Position numbers and translations under genes: made by a program. The notes below the pieces were generated by a model that had not been told where the DNA came from, did not search any database, and saw nothing but the letters and a program-made list of their open reading frames with translations. Positions 7,549 to 16,858 of a stretch of DNA of 64,000 nt are shown one piece after another. Location of the stretch: the NCBI GenBank assembly GCA_016215605.1, contig JACRJB010000078.1:1-64000 (forward strand). Reading direction: 5' to 3'. The first letter of the stretch is position 1; each line of letters begins with the position of its first letter. This DNA is from Rhodopseudomonas palustris (GTDB lineage Bacteria; Pseudomonadota; Alphaproteobacteria; Rhizobiales; Xanthobacteraceae).

Positions 7549-9684
7549 TCAACTGGCGAGCCTCGCTTTGGCGGTTTCGTTCGCCGCCGAGGTCGGCATG
7601 TCCATGCGATTCACGACGACGCCGATCGGCGCATGACCGAAGTGCGACAACTTGGCCCTGGCCTCGAGCACCATGGCAGGGTCCGTGACGGCCTCGTCGA
7701 ACACCAGCAGATTGAAGTCCGCCCGTCCTGAAATCGTCGCCACGTCCGGCTGTTCCGCAAGCGATGGAGCGTCGATCAGAACCAGATCGAATTCACGACG
7801 AATGTCGCCTTCCCCCGAAGCGTCGGTTGCGACGGCGCTCATCACACGGAGAAGGGAAGCGACGGTCGTCTTCAAGGTTCGAACCGCACCTTGCTCCTTT
7901 CCGCCGGTCTGGCTGCCTCTGAGCATCGCTCGGTCCGAGATGACCTCGATGACGACGCTGAGGAGGCCACGATCGATGGCGGCTGCGTTCAACGCGCGGG
8001 CGACGGAGCTCTTGCCGTCACCGACACCCGGCGACGTCACCAGAACAATCCGGCCGCGCTGGGCTGGATCAGCGCCAATCGCGTTGACGACATCGCCGAC
8101 ATAGTCGCGGAGGTCCACCGCCTGCTCGCGCAGCGCCTGTTTGCCGGGCTTCACAAGCGGACCGGACAGATCGGGAATCCGCGCCAGCACCGGCAGATTG
8201 GGCGACGGCGGCACCTCGGGCGTTGCGTCGCTCGACGGGAGAGTTTCGGCGCTGGCGGCGGAGCGTTCGTCGCCACCGACGTCGACGACTTCCTCGGTCC
8301 CGGACGACAACGATTCGAGAATCGCAACGATCGCGGTGGCGGCGAGAATAGAGGCGATCACGAGCGCGACCAGAAGCAAGGCCAACGACGGTCGGGTGGG
8401 CCGGGTCGGCGGCGTCGCAAACGACGCCACCTTGGTCTGCGTCGCCTGCAGCAGGCGCTGCTGGTTGGTGGCGTTGTAGCGGGACAGAAACTGCTCGTAG
8501 ATGCTCCGGTTGGCGTCGGCCTCGCGCTGCAGTTCCTGCAGCTTCACGGCGGCCTCGCCGTCCACCAGCATCTCGCCTTCCAGCGCCTTCAACTGCTGTT
8601 CCAGCACCTTCTGCTGCTCGAGCATGGCCTCGTAGTCGGACTTTGCGCTCGCCACGTTCCGTTTGCGCTCGGCCTCGATCTGACGGTCGAGTTCCACAAG
8701 CTGATTGGACGAAATCACGAGATCCGGGTGTCGGTCGCCGAGAACCGCGCGCTTCTGCGCGATCTGGTCGTTCAACTGCGAGCGTTGCGCCCGCAGGATG
8801 CTCAACAGGTCGGACTTGGAGCCCGCCGATCCGTCCAGATTGGTCTTGAGGTCGCGCTGCGCCTGGTCGTAACGACTCTTCGCTTCCTCCGTCCGCAGAC
8901 GCGCGGTCGACGCCTGCTGTGACAGCTCGGTGACCCGCAACTGGCGCGTGGTGCTCTCACGGCCGGCATTGACGATCCGATAGCGCGTCTTGAACGCGGC
9001 GACCGCGTCTTCGGAGGCCCTCAGCTTCTCGCTCAGCCCCTTCATGCGGCTGTTGAGCCAAACCGCGGCCTCATCTGCCGCAGCGGTGCGCACCTGAGTC
9101 TGGCTCGTCACGAAGGCTTCGGCGATCGCATTCGCGTAGGAAGCGGCACGCTCCGGATCCTTGGAAACGAAGGTCATCGCGATCACGTAGGTGACGCCGC
9201 GACGCGAAATCTCGAGGTGCTTGCGGAATTTTTCCAGAACGCGCGACGGATCGGTCTCGTCGCCGGCGATCTCGCGATCGTTCGCGACCTTGAGCTTCTC
9301 GACCAGCGGCCGGAGAAAGCCATCGGATTTCGCAATCTCGATCAGGCTCTGCAGCGCGGCCGCATCCTGACCGATCCCCGGCAGCACCTCCTGATCGGTG
9401 GTGACCCGCTGCTCTCGGGGATCAACGACGACGAGCGCCGTTGCGGCGTACCTCACTGGAATCATCCAGAGCACGAGCACGCCGAGGGCGAACAGCATCA
9501 CCGCCAACGAGGCGATCTTCCTCCCGTTCCGGCGCGCGAAGCGCGTGACGCCGGCTGCCGTGATACTGCCTGTGATCTTGGCGCGTTGGCCGAGAGCGGC
9601 CAGATCGCCCGGGCTTTCCCACGATGACGGCGCTTCACGCGCAGTGCGGCTTGCCGTGCCTTGGCCTGCCGGTCTACCGAACAT
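7549..9684 (-). CDS. Wzz/Wzc-like polysaccharide co-polymerase with BY-kinase-type ATPase domain
   Basis: The protein has 711 residues with the ATG preceded by GGAG at 7 nt. It has a membrane segment near residue 65 (IASLAVMLFALGVLVLWMI), a Wzz domain, long coiled-coil stretches rich in Gln, Glu and Arg, a second membrane segment (LALLLVALVIASILAATAIV), and a C-terminal P-loop domain. Walker A is SPGVGDGKSS and Walker B is FDLVLIDAPS. The Walker A' position reads VVIEVIS instead of an LLIDxD type, and the C-terminus has no tyrosine cluster. It probably controls chain length or export of the polysaccharide but may lack tyrosine autokinase activity. It is transcribed divergently from the glycosyltransferase at 9990. 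Confidence 0.87.
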   Translation of the reverse strand: MFGRPAGQGTASRTAREAPSSWESPGDLAALGQRAKITGSITAAGVTRFARRNGRKIASLAVMLFALGVLVLWMIPVRYAATALVVVDPREQRVTTDQEVLPGIGQDAAALQSLIEIAKSDGFLRPLVEKLKVANDREIAGDETDPSRVLEKFRKHLEISRRGVTYVIAMTFVSKDPERAASYANAIAEAFVTSQTQVRTAAADEAAVWLNSRMKGLSEKLRASEDAVAAFKTRYRIVNAGRESTTRQLRVTELSQQASTARLRTEEAKSRYDQAQRDLKTNLDGSAGSKSDLLSILRAQRSQLNDQIAQKRAVLGDRHPDLVISSNQLVELDRQIEAERKRNVASAKSDYEAMLEQQKVLEQQLKALEGEMLVDGEAAVKLQELQREADANRSIYEQFLSRYNATNQQRLLQATQTKVASFATPPTRPTRPSLALLLVALVIASILAATAIVAILESLSSGTEEVVDVGGDERSAASAETLPSSDATPEVPPSPNLPVLARIPDLSGPLVKPGKQALREQAVDLRDYVGDVVNAIGADPAQRGRIVLVTSPGVGDGKSSVARALNAAAIDRGLLSVVIEVISDRAMLRGSQTGGKEQGAVRTLKTTVASLLRVMSAVATDASGEGDIRREFDLVLIDAPSLAEQPDVATISGRADFNLLVFDEAVTDPAMVLEARAKLSHFGHAPIGVVVNRMDMPTSAANETAKARLAS

Positions 9685-9900
9685 AGGAACGCTCCACACA
9701 ACCGACCCACGGCGATACTGATCACAAAGTAAAGAACTACGGTTAACTACCGGTTACGGCGCAAAACGGCGCGCAAGCTTAGCAAACCGTTAATCCGCGG
9801 GCCGATTGCGGGCGCTTCCGCCGGCGGCGGCGCAGCATCGCATTAACCGCTTCTTCGAGAACTCCCCCATGAAACATTCGGAAACGTATAAAACGCGACG

Positions 9901-9917
9901 AAGTGTGTAGTACACTT
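9901..9917. promoter_or_regulatory. Inverted repeat in divergent promoter region
   Basis: Bases 9685-9989 separate the divergent chain-length gene and the GT4 gene. They contain AAGTGT-N5-ACACTT, a perfect 6-bp inverted repeat, about 73 bp before the GT4 start. It could be an operator for a dimeric regulator controlling both directions. No regulator gene is nearby and the assignment is tentative. Confidence 0.3.
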
Positions 9918-9989
9918 TTCATTAACCAGCGGCGCAAACGCGGCGATGTCGACAGTGGAAACGCAAGCGAGTTGCGGAAGATTGTGACC

Positions 9990-11195
9990 ATGACAATCAC
10001 CACAAAGGCCCGAGGCGAGCACGTTGCTGTTCGCGCGAACGATGCCCCGGCGCGGCAGTTTTCCTCGTCGCGCGATACGTCGCTGGTTCCGGCGACGCGC
10101 GCGCGCGTGCTGCTGATCCAGACCCAGGCCGAGAACGCCGGCGCGCAGGAAATCTCGCGACTGGTCGGCGCCGGCCTCGCGACGCGCGGCTACGACGTCC
10201 ACAATCTGTTCTTCTTCCGGCAGTCGCGCTCGTTCGACGAGCCGGCGCAGACCACCTACTGCGCGCCGCGCCGGCCCGGCGATCCGCTGTCGTTCGTCCG
10301 CTTCCTCGGGTCGTTGCACAGCCGCATCCGACGGCTCCGGCCCGACGTCGTTCTGACGTTTCAGCACTACGGCAATTCGATCGGCGGTCTGGTCGCGCGG
10401 CTGGCAGGCCCGGCGCCGGTGATCGCCAATCAGGTCTCGGCGCGGCTGACGATGCCGGCCTGGCTGCGCGGCGTCGACCGGATCATGGGCCAGCTCGGAA
10501 TTTTCAAGACTATCACGGTGAATTCGCACGACATGCTGCGCGATTACTCGCGCTATCCCGAAGCCTATCGCCGGCGGCTGACGCACGTCCCGCACGGCTT
10601 CGATCAGAAGCACGCGACACTGTCGAAAGCCGAGGCAAGGCGGCAGTTCGGGCTGAAGCCGGACGCGATCATTCTCGGCTCGGCGGCGCGGCTGCACCCG
10701 CTCAAGCAGCTCGATGCGGCGATCCGCGTGCTGGCGCAGCGGCCGGACTGGACGCTGGCGCTGGCCGGCCAGGGGCCGGACGAACCACGGCTGCGCGAAC
10801 TCGCCGGTCAGCTCGGCGTGTCCGACCGGGTGACGTTCGTCGGCGAGATCTCTCCGGAGCAGGTCGCCAATTTCCTCGCCTGCCTCGACGTCTTCGTGTT
10901 TCCGTCGCTCGCCGAGACGTTCGGCCTCGCCGCCGTCGAGGCCGCCCATGCCGGGGTGCCGGTGGTCGCCAACGATCTGCCGGTGCTGCGCGAGGTGCTG
11001 TCGTATCAGGGCGTGCCGGCGGCGATGTTCGTCGACGCCAGCGACACCGCCGCGATGGCGACGGCGATCGCCCGGGTGCTCGGCGACGATGCGCTCGGCG
11101 CGCAGCTTCGCCACGCGGGCGACGGCTTGAAGACGCGCTATTCGGTCGACGCGATGGTCGACGAATATGTTCGCCTGATCGAGGAGGCGCTGTGA
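9990..11195 (+). CDS. Glycosyltransferase family 4
   Basis: The protein has 401 residues from the ATG of MTITTKARG with GGAAG about 9 nt upstream. The first 35 residues are probably disordered. The N-terminal Rossmann domain starts ARVLLIQTQAENAGAQEISR, and the GT-B C-domain has ILGSAARLHPLKQLDAAI, VTFVGEI, and the nucleotide-sugar binding PSLAETFGLAAVEAAHAGVP, i.e. the E-x7-E motif. It probably adds a sugar to the lipid-linked repeat unit at the cytoplasmic face of the inner membrane. It is followed after 28 bp by the GINT1-like gene on the same strand, so the two are likely an operon. Donor and acceptor are unknown. Confidence 0.9.
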   Translation: MTITTKARGEHVAVRANDAPARQFSSSRDTSLVPATRARVLLIQTQAENAGAQEISRLVGAGLATRGYDVHNLFFFRQSRSFDEPAQTTYCAPRRPGDPLSFVRFLGSLHSRIRRLRPDVVLTFQHYGNSIGGLVARLAGPAPVIANQVSARLTMPAWLRGVDRIMGQLGIFKTITVNSHDMLRDYSRYPEAYRRRLTHVPHGFDQKHATLSKAEARRQFGLKPDAIILGSAARLHPLKQLDAAIRVLAQRPDWTLALAGQGPDEPRLRELAGQLGVSDRVTFVGEISPEQVANFLACLDVFVFPSLAETFGLAAVEAAHAGVPVVANDLPVLREVLSYQGVPAAMFVDASDTAAMATAIARVLGDDALGAQLRHAGDGLKTRYSVDAMVDEYVRLIEEAL

Positions 11196-11223
11196 ACCAG
11201 GCAACGAACGGGGAGAACGGGCC

Positions 11224-12744
11224 GTGATCGTGGAGCTTCGCTTCGACGACCAGCGTCCGCGCCGTTGGATGCGCCACCTGATCGCTTTGCTCGGCTCCGC
11301 CGAACGCGCGCTGCAGATCGTCTGGGTGCGGACCGACGCGAGCCGGCCGGCGGGCCTCGAATCCCTGCTCGAGATCGAGCGGATGCTGCTCCGGCGTGGC
11401 CGATCCTGCGGTGCGGACGCCGATCCCGCGCTGAAGAGCGAAGGCCGTCTGCCGCTGCAGAAGGCCGACATCGTCGTCGACTTCACCGCCGTGCCGCGCG
11501 ATCCGTCGCATTCCGCCCGGCTCTATCTTCGTCCGCTGTTCAACGGCGCCGCCGGAGAGGATGCGGCGCTCGCCGCAATCGTGGGCGGCGATCTGCCGAT
11601 GATCGAGATCTGCGACGAAGTGAGCGGCAGCATCGTCTGGTCCGGACAACCCTCGGCAGAGATCGCCGACGGCCTCGGCGGCGCGCTCGACACCGTGATG
11701 GCGCGCACCGGGACGTTGCTGACGGGCGTGATCGAATCCGGCCCGCGCCAGTCCACGGCGCGCCGATCGATCCCCACCGGCGGAATCCGTTCGCCGGCGC
11801 CCTACGTGCTGCGCAGCCTGGCGTCCTGCTGCGTCAAGCGGATCTATCGGCTGTGCTGCTATTCACCGCACTGGCGGATCGGATGGCGGCACACCGACGA
11901 CGCCGGGATCTGGAACAGCGGCGACCTCTCCGGCCCCGGCTGGCGCGCGGTGCCGAGCCCCGCCAATCGCTTCTACGCCGACCCGTTTCCGATCACCTGG
12001 AAGGGCCGCACCTTCGTGTTCGTCGAAGAGCTCGATCATCACGTCGGCAAGGGGACGATCGCGGCGATCGAATTCGGCGACCACGGGCCGATCGGCAAGG
12101 CGATCCCGGTGCTCGAAGAGCCGTGGCATCTGTCCTATCCGTTCCTGATCGTGCACGACGACGAGCTCTGGATGATTCCCGAGAGCAGCGTGACGCACGA
12201 CGTCACCATCTACAAATGCGTACGGTTTCCGGATCGCTGGGAGCGGCACGCGACGCTGTTGTCCGGGGTGGAACTGGCCGACGCCACCATCGTCCAGCAC
12301 GACGGGCGGCACTACATGTTCGGCGCGACGCGCGACGGCGCGGGCGGCTATTCCGATACGCTGTCGATCTACCATGCCGACGATCTGTTCGGGCGGTGGA
12401 CGCCGCATGCGCAACGGCCGGCGCTGGTCGATCGCGCCAGCACCCGGCCCGCCGGCCACTTCGTCCGCCGCAACGGCCGATTGTGGCGGCCGGTGCAGGA
12501 TTGCACCCACGGTTACGGCGGCGCGCTCGGCCTCGCCGAAATCACCGCTCTGTCGCCGACGGAGTTCGCCCAGACGGTGCACCACACCATCGCGCCGGGG
12601 CCGCGCTGGCCCGGCCGCAAGCTGCACACGCTCAATCGCTGCGGCCGGCTCGAACTGATCGACGGCACCATCATCCAGCCGAAGATCGAGGCGCTGCGGC
12701 TCCCGGACAAGCTCGGCGATCCGGCCGAAGCGCGCGGAAGCTGA
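11224..12744 (+). CDS. GINT1-like / beta-propeller glycosyl-transfer protein
   Basis: The protein has 506 residues from a GTG start preceded by GGGGAG at 8 nt. The N-terminal 150 residues are weakly conserved. From about residue 215 there is a five-bladed propeller-like repeat pattern: NRFYADPFPITWKGRTFVFVEE, WHLSYPFLIVHDDELWMIPES, LADATIVQHDGRHYMF, and RPAGHFVRRNGRLWRPVQDC. This resembles the N-terminal domain of glucosamine inositolphosphorylceramide transferase 1 and GH43-like proteins, a pattern I recall from rhizobial polysaccharide loci. It probably modifies a glycan in the cytoplasm. It shares an operon with the preceding GT4. The reaction is not established. Confidence 0.7.
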   Translation: MIVELRFDDQRPRRWMRHLIALLGSAERALQIVWVRTDASRPAGLESLLEIERMLLRRGRSCGADADPALKSEGRLPLQKADIVVDFTAVPRDPSHSARLYLRPLFNGAAGEDAALAAIVGGDLPMIEICDEVSGSIVWSGQPSAEIADGLGGALDTVMARTGTLLTGVIESGPRQSTARRSIPTGGIRSPAPYVLRSLASCCVKRIYRLCCYSPHWRIGWRHTDDAGIWNSGDLSGPGWRAVPSPANRFYADPFPITWKGRTFVFVEELDHHVGKGTIAAIEFGDHGPIGKAIPVLEEPWHLSYPFLIVHDDELWMIPESSVTHDVTIYKCVRFPDRWERHATLLSGVELADATIVQHDGRHYMFGATRDGAGGYSDTLSIYHADDLFGRWTPHAQRPALVDRASTRPAGHFVRRNGRLWRPVQDCTHGYGGALGLAEITALSPTEFAQTVHHTIAPGPRWPGRKLHTLNRCGRLELIDGTIIQPKIEALRLPDKLGDPAEARGS

Positions 12745-12761
12745 GACGACGGCGCGGCGCG

Positions 12762-13121
12762 TCAGCGCCGCGGCAACCACCGCGCCAGCAGCCAGCCGAC
12801 GATCAGCCCGAAGCTGCCGCCGGACAATTTCACGCCGGCATCGAACAGCCGACCGTGCCGCGAGGGCTCCAGCACCTGCAGGACTTCGAACAGCGCCGCC
12901 GCACCGAGCACCACCGCCGCCGCGAACAGGATGTGCCGCGGATAGGCCGCCACGAACAAACCACCGACCAAAGCGAAGGCGAGAAACCGCTCGATCGACG
13001 GCGGCCATCCGGTCGTCGGCCGCAGACCGAGCGGGCTCAGCGTCGCCATCGCGATCGCCGCCAGACACAGCCACGCCGCTCCACGCAACAGGGTCTCGTA
13101 CCTCATCGCAAATTCGTTCAT
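12762..13121 (-). CDS. VanZ-like small membrane protein
   Basis: The protein has 119 residues and four predicted membrane segments. The segments include LCLAAIAMATLSPLGLRP near the start, IERFLAFALVGGLFVAAY, and LFEVLQVLEPSRHGRLFDAGVKLSGG. The SP-x-E/H-x-x-AF and E-x-x-Q...R-x-x-x-x-D-x-x-x-N/S-x-x-G arrangement is that of the VanZ family. It is convergent with the GINT1-like gene, 17 bp after its stop. VanZ-like proteins often sit in exopolysaccharide loci, but their biochemical role is unclear. The ATG at 13106 is an alternative start. Confidence 0.7.
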   Translation of the reverse strand: MNEFAMRYETLLRGAAWLCLAAIAMATLSPLGLRPTTGWPPSIERFLAFALVGGLFVAAYPRHILFAAAVVLGAAALFEVLQVLEPSRHGRLFDAGVKLSGGSFGLIVGWLLARWLPRR

Positions 13122-13371
13122 CGGCGTCTCGCTTGCGCTGGATCGCGTATGGTTAACATGCTGGCAATCTCGCTGCTGCTAGACGATCCGGAACTGCGGC
13201 ACAGTCTTAACCTCACACGCAATTATCATTTCGAATTTTCTCGATCTGCTGTCAGATAGAGTAAGTTGTCGTCGCACGCCAGCGCCCCGACCGGACATGG
13301 TTGATCGGCGACCAGCGAGCACACGCGGACCTCCGACGATATCCGCTGAAGTGTCGCACCGGCTAGGTTGA

Positions 13372-14727
13372 GTGAAAGTGAAATTCAGCGTCGCGATCGG
13401 GAAATTCATCGGGCTTCGCCACAACTCGACGGTCCGCGCGATGACCGGCGCGTTCGCGTTGCGCGTAGGCATCACCGTGGTGAACCTGGCCCTGGTGACG
13501 CTCGCCGCGCGCATGCTGAGCCGGCACGATTTCGGAACGTATTCGATGCTGTTCAGCGCCGCCGGCCTGCTCAGCGTCGTCGCGACTTTCGGCCAGCAGA
13601 TCTTCATCATGCGCGCGTGGAGCGAATTCGGCTCCGCCGGCGACGAGAACATGCTGAAGGGCGCGATGACCTTCAGCGCCGCCGCCTGCATCGCCGGTGC
13701 GGTGCTGGTCGGTCTGCCGTTCTTCCTGTGGTTCGCCGCCGAGCACGAGACGATCCTGGCGCTGTCCGCCACCCTCTATCTGGTCTGCTACTCGCTGATG
13801 CTGACCTCGGCGCACGTGACGCGCAGCGCGGTCGGCGTCGGCGTCGGTGACGGCCTCACTTATCTGCTGGTGGCAGTGTGCCCGATCGTCTACCTGATCG
13901 GCTGCTACGTGCTGGGCATTTCGATCGAGATCCACCGCATCTTTCTGGCGATGGCGGGCGCCTCCGCCTTCACCGTGCTGGTGCAGATGACGATGCTGCG
14001 GCGCCGGGTGCAGGTGCTGTATCCGACGATGGGTCGGGCCGGCTCGACCTTCGAGCTACGAACCTGGATCGCGCGGTCCGCCAAGCTGTGGGTCTCCGCC
14101 GCGCTGGAAGCCGCCAATCAATACGCCGACGTGGTGATCATCGGTTATCTGACCACGCCCTCGATCGCCGGCGCGTATTTTGTGACGACCCGGATCGCCA
14201 ACGCCTTTGCGATGGCGACCGGCGCCGTCTACATCTTCTCGACCCGGCATTTTCCGAATCTGTACTACAACCGGCAATATCGTCAGCTCGACAGCCTGCT
14301 CGACTCGGTGGCGCTGGTGACGCTGACGATCGTCGTCGGGGGCCTGCTGGTCGTGCTCGGCGGCGGACATTGGATCCTGTACGCCTTCAATCCCGACTAC
14401 GTGTCGTATTACGGCGCGCTGGCGCTGCTCACCGCGGGCACCGCCGCCGTCGCCGCCTCCGGCCCGTCGGGTTCGATCCTGATGCTGACCGGACACGAGG
14501 GGCGTTATCTCGCCATCATCGGTGGCACCGTGCTGATGCGCGCGGTCGGCTTCTTCGTGCTGATCCCGCTGTTCGGCATCCCCGGCGCGGTGGGGGCGAC
14601 GACGATCTCGTTCATCACGATGGCGCTGCTGCTGCGCAGCTCCGCGATCGGCGCGACGGGGATCGACGGCTCGGTGCTGCGGCTGCTGCGACGGCGGCGG
14701 CGCAGCATGGCATTGCCGGTGGAGTAG
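13372..14727 (+). CDS. Oligosaccharide flippase (Wzx/RfbX-like)
   Basis: The protein has 451 residues from a GTG start and about twelve membrane segments. The features fit the polysaccharide biosynthesis/MOP superfamily: an N-terminal amphipathic segment, VVNLALVTLAARMLSRHDFGTYSMLFS, and the mid-protein motif EAANQYADVVIIGYLTTPSIAGAYF. It would flip undecaprenyl-pyrophosphate-linked repeat units across the inner membrane. Its last codons contain the GGAG ribosome binding site of the next gene (start 14733), so the pair is an operon, as expected for Wzx and Wzy partners. The 250 bp upstream (13122-13371) show no gene. Confidence 0.87.
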   Translation: MKVKFSVAIGKFIGLRHNSTVRAMTGAFALRVGITVVNLALVTLAARMLSRHDFGTYSMLFSAAGLLSVVATFGQQIFIMRAWSEFGSAGDENMLKGAMTFSAAACIAGAVLVGLPFFLWFAAEHETILALSATLYLVCYSLMLTSAHVTRSAVGVGVGDGLTYLLVAVCPIVYLIGCYVLGISIEIHRIFLAMAGASAFTVLVQMTMLRRRVQVLYPTMGRAGSTFELRTWIARSAKLWVSAALEAANQYADVVIIGYLTTPSIAGAYFVTTRIANAFAMATGAVYIFSTRHFPNLYYNRQYRQLDSLLDSVALVTLTIVVGGLLVVLGGGHWILYAFNPDYVSYYGALALLTAGTAAVAASGPSGSILMLTGHEGRYLAIIGGTVLMRAVGFFVLIPLFGIPGAVGATTISFITMALLLRSSAIGATGIDGSVLRLLRRRRRSMALPVE

Positions 14728-14732
14728 CCATC

Positions 14733-16361
14733 ATGGCGTCCGCCCCATCCATCGACACCGCAATTTCCGGCCATTCAAGGGCGGTCCTTCCGACCACGAA
14801 CACGAATCTGAGCGGCTACCAAGACGTCATCGTGACGATCGTCATCGGCACCGTTTCGACCGCGTTTGCGCCGATCCTGCACGCGGTCAATCCGGCGCTG
14901 GCGATCGTCGTGCAAACGTTGGTCGCAGCCGCCACGATGGCCGCCGTCCCGAGCTGTGCGCCGGCGATCGCCGTCTACATCCTGCTGTTCCAGAACGTCT
15001 TCGTGTCGATCCTGTCGCCCTGGATCGCAAATCCATCCGAGCTCGAGTTCATCAAGGGCTACAACTTCCTCAACTGCTCGGTGATGTGGCTGATCGCGCT
15101 CGGACGCTACGCGACGCAACGCCACGCTTATGGACCGGTCGTCAATCGACTGATGCTCGGAAGCACCTTCGTGCTGGCCGTGGTCGGCATTTATTTTCTG
15201 ATGGGCCTCCAGCGCGACCCGCTGGCCGCATCGATCTATCTGCGCAACATCGTGCTGCCGATCTTCCTGTTTCAGCTGTCGCTGCTGTCGGCGTCGACGC
15301 AGGCGATCCGGCTGACCCGCACCGTCGTCGCGATCGGAGTCATCTTCATCGTCTGCGGCTACGTCGAACTGCTCGCCCGTGATTTCTGGCTGCACATCAC
15401 CAACGGCTACGCGTACTGGCAGTTCGACGAGATCAAGGCCACGGCCTCCGGCGTCTGGGAACGTGAGATGCGCGCGACCGGGCGCGTCATCGCCAGCCTG
15501 AAGGATCGCTTCACCTTCGGATTTCTCAACACACCGCTGCTGGATGGCCTCGGTTTGTCGGAGGTCATGCGCATCTTCGGGCCGAACATCAGTGCGATCA
15601 GCTACGCCTATGGCGTCGCGTTCTTCATTCTCTTCCTGACGTCCGCCGGCCGGCCGTTGCTGGCGGCAGCGGCGCTTCCTCTCGTGGTGATGTGCGGCGT
15701 CAAAGGCGCGCTGATCACTTTGGTGTTCGTCGGCGTCGCCTGGCTCGCGACCCGACTGATCGGCGCATCGATCACCTTCGCGCTGGCGCTGGCCGGACTC
15801 GCCGGCTACGTGGCGTTCGGCATTCAGCTCGGCCTCAGGATCGGCGATTATCACGTTCTCGGATTCATGGGCGGCCTGAACGGATTTCTCGCCTCTCCGC
15901 TCGGTCGATCCTTGGGCGACGGCGGCAATCTGGCCGGCGACTTTGCCTCGATCGACTGGAGCGCGGCGCAGCAATCCGGCGCCGTGGACGGCGCGGTCGA
16001 AAGCGCGGTCGGCGTGCTGCTCTACCAAATGGGCGTGGCCGCGCTGGTGCCGCTCGGCTTCTACTTTCTCGCCGCGTTCAAGAGCTGGCAGTACTATGCA
16101 AGATCAGGCCTGTTGATGCAGGGCTTCGCGGCGTATGGAACCCTGGTCGTGCTCGTCAACGGCATTTTCCAGGAAGAGGCGCTGTTCGCCCCACCGGCGC
16201 TCGGCCTGATGATGTGGCTGACCGGTCTCGTGATCGGCAATGCCGCGCGTGCGGAGGTGCCGTACGAGTTTGCGTCGATCCCGGAAGGACGGCTCGACGC
16301 GGCGGCCGTTGCGGCAAGCGCCGACCGAAGCGCGGCTTACGATTCGCCGATGTCGCGATAG
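14733..16361 (+). CDS. Wzy-like polysaccharide polymerase (multi-pass membrane protein)
   Basis: The protein has 542 residues. The ATG lies 8 nt after a GGAG placed in the end of the flippase gene. It has about ten to twelve membrane segments, with large soluble loops at roughly residues 215-275 (ITNGYAYWQFDEIKATASG...) and 380-420 (SPLGRSLGDGGNLAGDFAS). The topology and position after a flippase suggest a Wzy-type polymerase, although sequence motifs are weak. It ends with a hydrophilic Ala/Asp-rich tail. The last 25 bp overlap the 3' end of the convergent flavin reductase gene at 16337. The function is inferred mainly from context. Confidence 0.7.
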   Translation: MASAPSIDTAISGHSRAVLPTTNTNLSGYQDVIVTIVIGTVSTAFAPILHAVNPALAIVVQTLVAAATMAAVPSCAPAIAVYILLFQNVFVSILSPWIANPSELEFIKGYNFLNCSVMWLIALGRYATQRHAYGPVVNRLMLGSTFVLAVVGIYFLMGLQRDPLAASIYLRNIVLPIFLFQLSLLSASTQAIRLTRTVVAIGVIFIVCGYVELLARDFWLHITNGYAYWQFDEIKATASGVWEREMRATGRVIASLKDRFTFGFLNTPLLDGLGLSEVMRIFGPNISAISYAYGVAFFILFLTSAGRPLLAAAALPLVVMCGVKGALITLVFVGVAWLATRLIGASITFALALAGLAGYVAFGIQLGLRIGDYHVLGFMGGLNGFLASPLGRSLGDGGNLAGDFASIDWSAAQQSGAVDGAVESAVGVLLYQMGVAALVPLGFYFLAAFKSWQYYARSGLLMQGFAAYGTLVVLVNGIFQEEALFAPPALGLMMWLTGLVIGNAARAEVPYEFASIPEGRLDAAAVAASADRSAAYDSPMSR

Positions 16362-16858
16362 TCGCCGCGCCAATACGCCAGCGCCTGCGGGCCGTCGCCG
16401 AGACGGACCGCTTCGACCCGGCCGATGACGAGCGCGTGGCTGTTCCAGTCCATGATGCTGTCGACCGTGCAGTCGATCGCCGCCATCGCGTCGACCAGCA
16501 GCGGCGCCCCGGTGACCAGCTCGATCCAATCGCCGACGTCGTAGCGTTCGGCGCCGCGCACGCCGTGGCGGCCGGCGAAGCGATCCGCGAGTTCTCGATG
16601 CCCGGCGGCGAGGATGTTGACGCCGAACGCCCCGTGATCGCGCAGCACCGGCAGCACCGAGCAGCTCCGATTGATGCAGACGATCAGCGACGGCGGCTCG
16701 ACCGAGAGCGAACTGACCGACGTGACGGTGATGCCGTTGCGCTCCTCGCCCTGCCCGCTGGTGACGATGCTGACGCCGCCGGCGAGCTGGCGCATCGCGG
16801 CCTTGAAGCTGTCCGCCGCGGCGGAGACCGGGTGAATCGCTGGCGGTCGCGCGTTCAT
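16337..16858 (-). CDS. Flavin reductase-like (HpaC/FMN-binding split barrel) protein
   Basis: The protein has 173 residues. MRQLAGGVSIVTSGQ, ITVTSVSSLSVEPPSLIVCINRSC, FGVNILAAGHRELADRFAG and the C-terminal WNSHALVIGRVEAVR match the short-chain flavin reductase family that supplies reduced FMN or FAD to two-component monooxygenases. Its ATG overlaps the TGA of the metA-like gene (ATGA), so translation is coupled to methionine biosynthesis. No flavin monooxygenase is adjacent. Possible partners are a sulfonate monooxygenase elsewhere or the unusual flavoprotein at 28919-30145. The partner is inference only. Confidence 0.88.
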   Translation of the reverse strand: MNARPPAIHPVSAAADSFKAAMRQLAGGVSIVTSGQGEERNGITVTSVSSLSVEPPSLIVCINRSCSVLPVLRDHGAFGVNILAAGHRELADRFAGRHGVRGAERYDVGDWIELVTGAPLLVDAMAAIDCTVDSIMDWNSHALVIGRVEAVRLGDGPQALAYWRGDYRDIGES

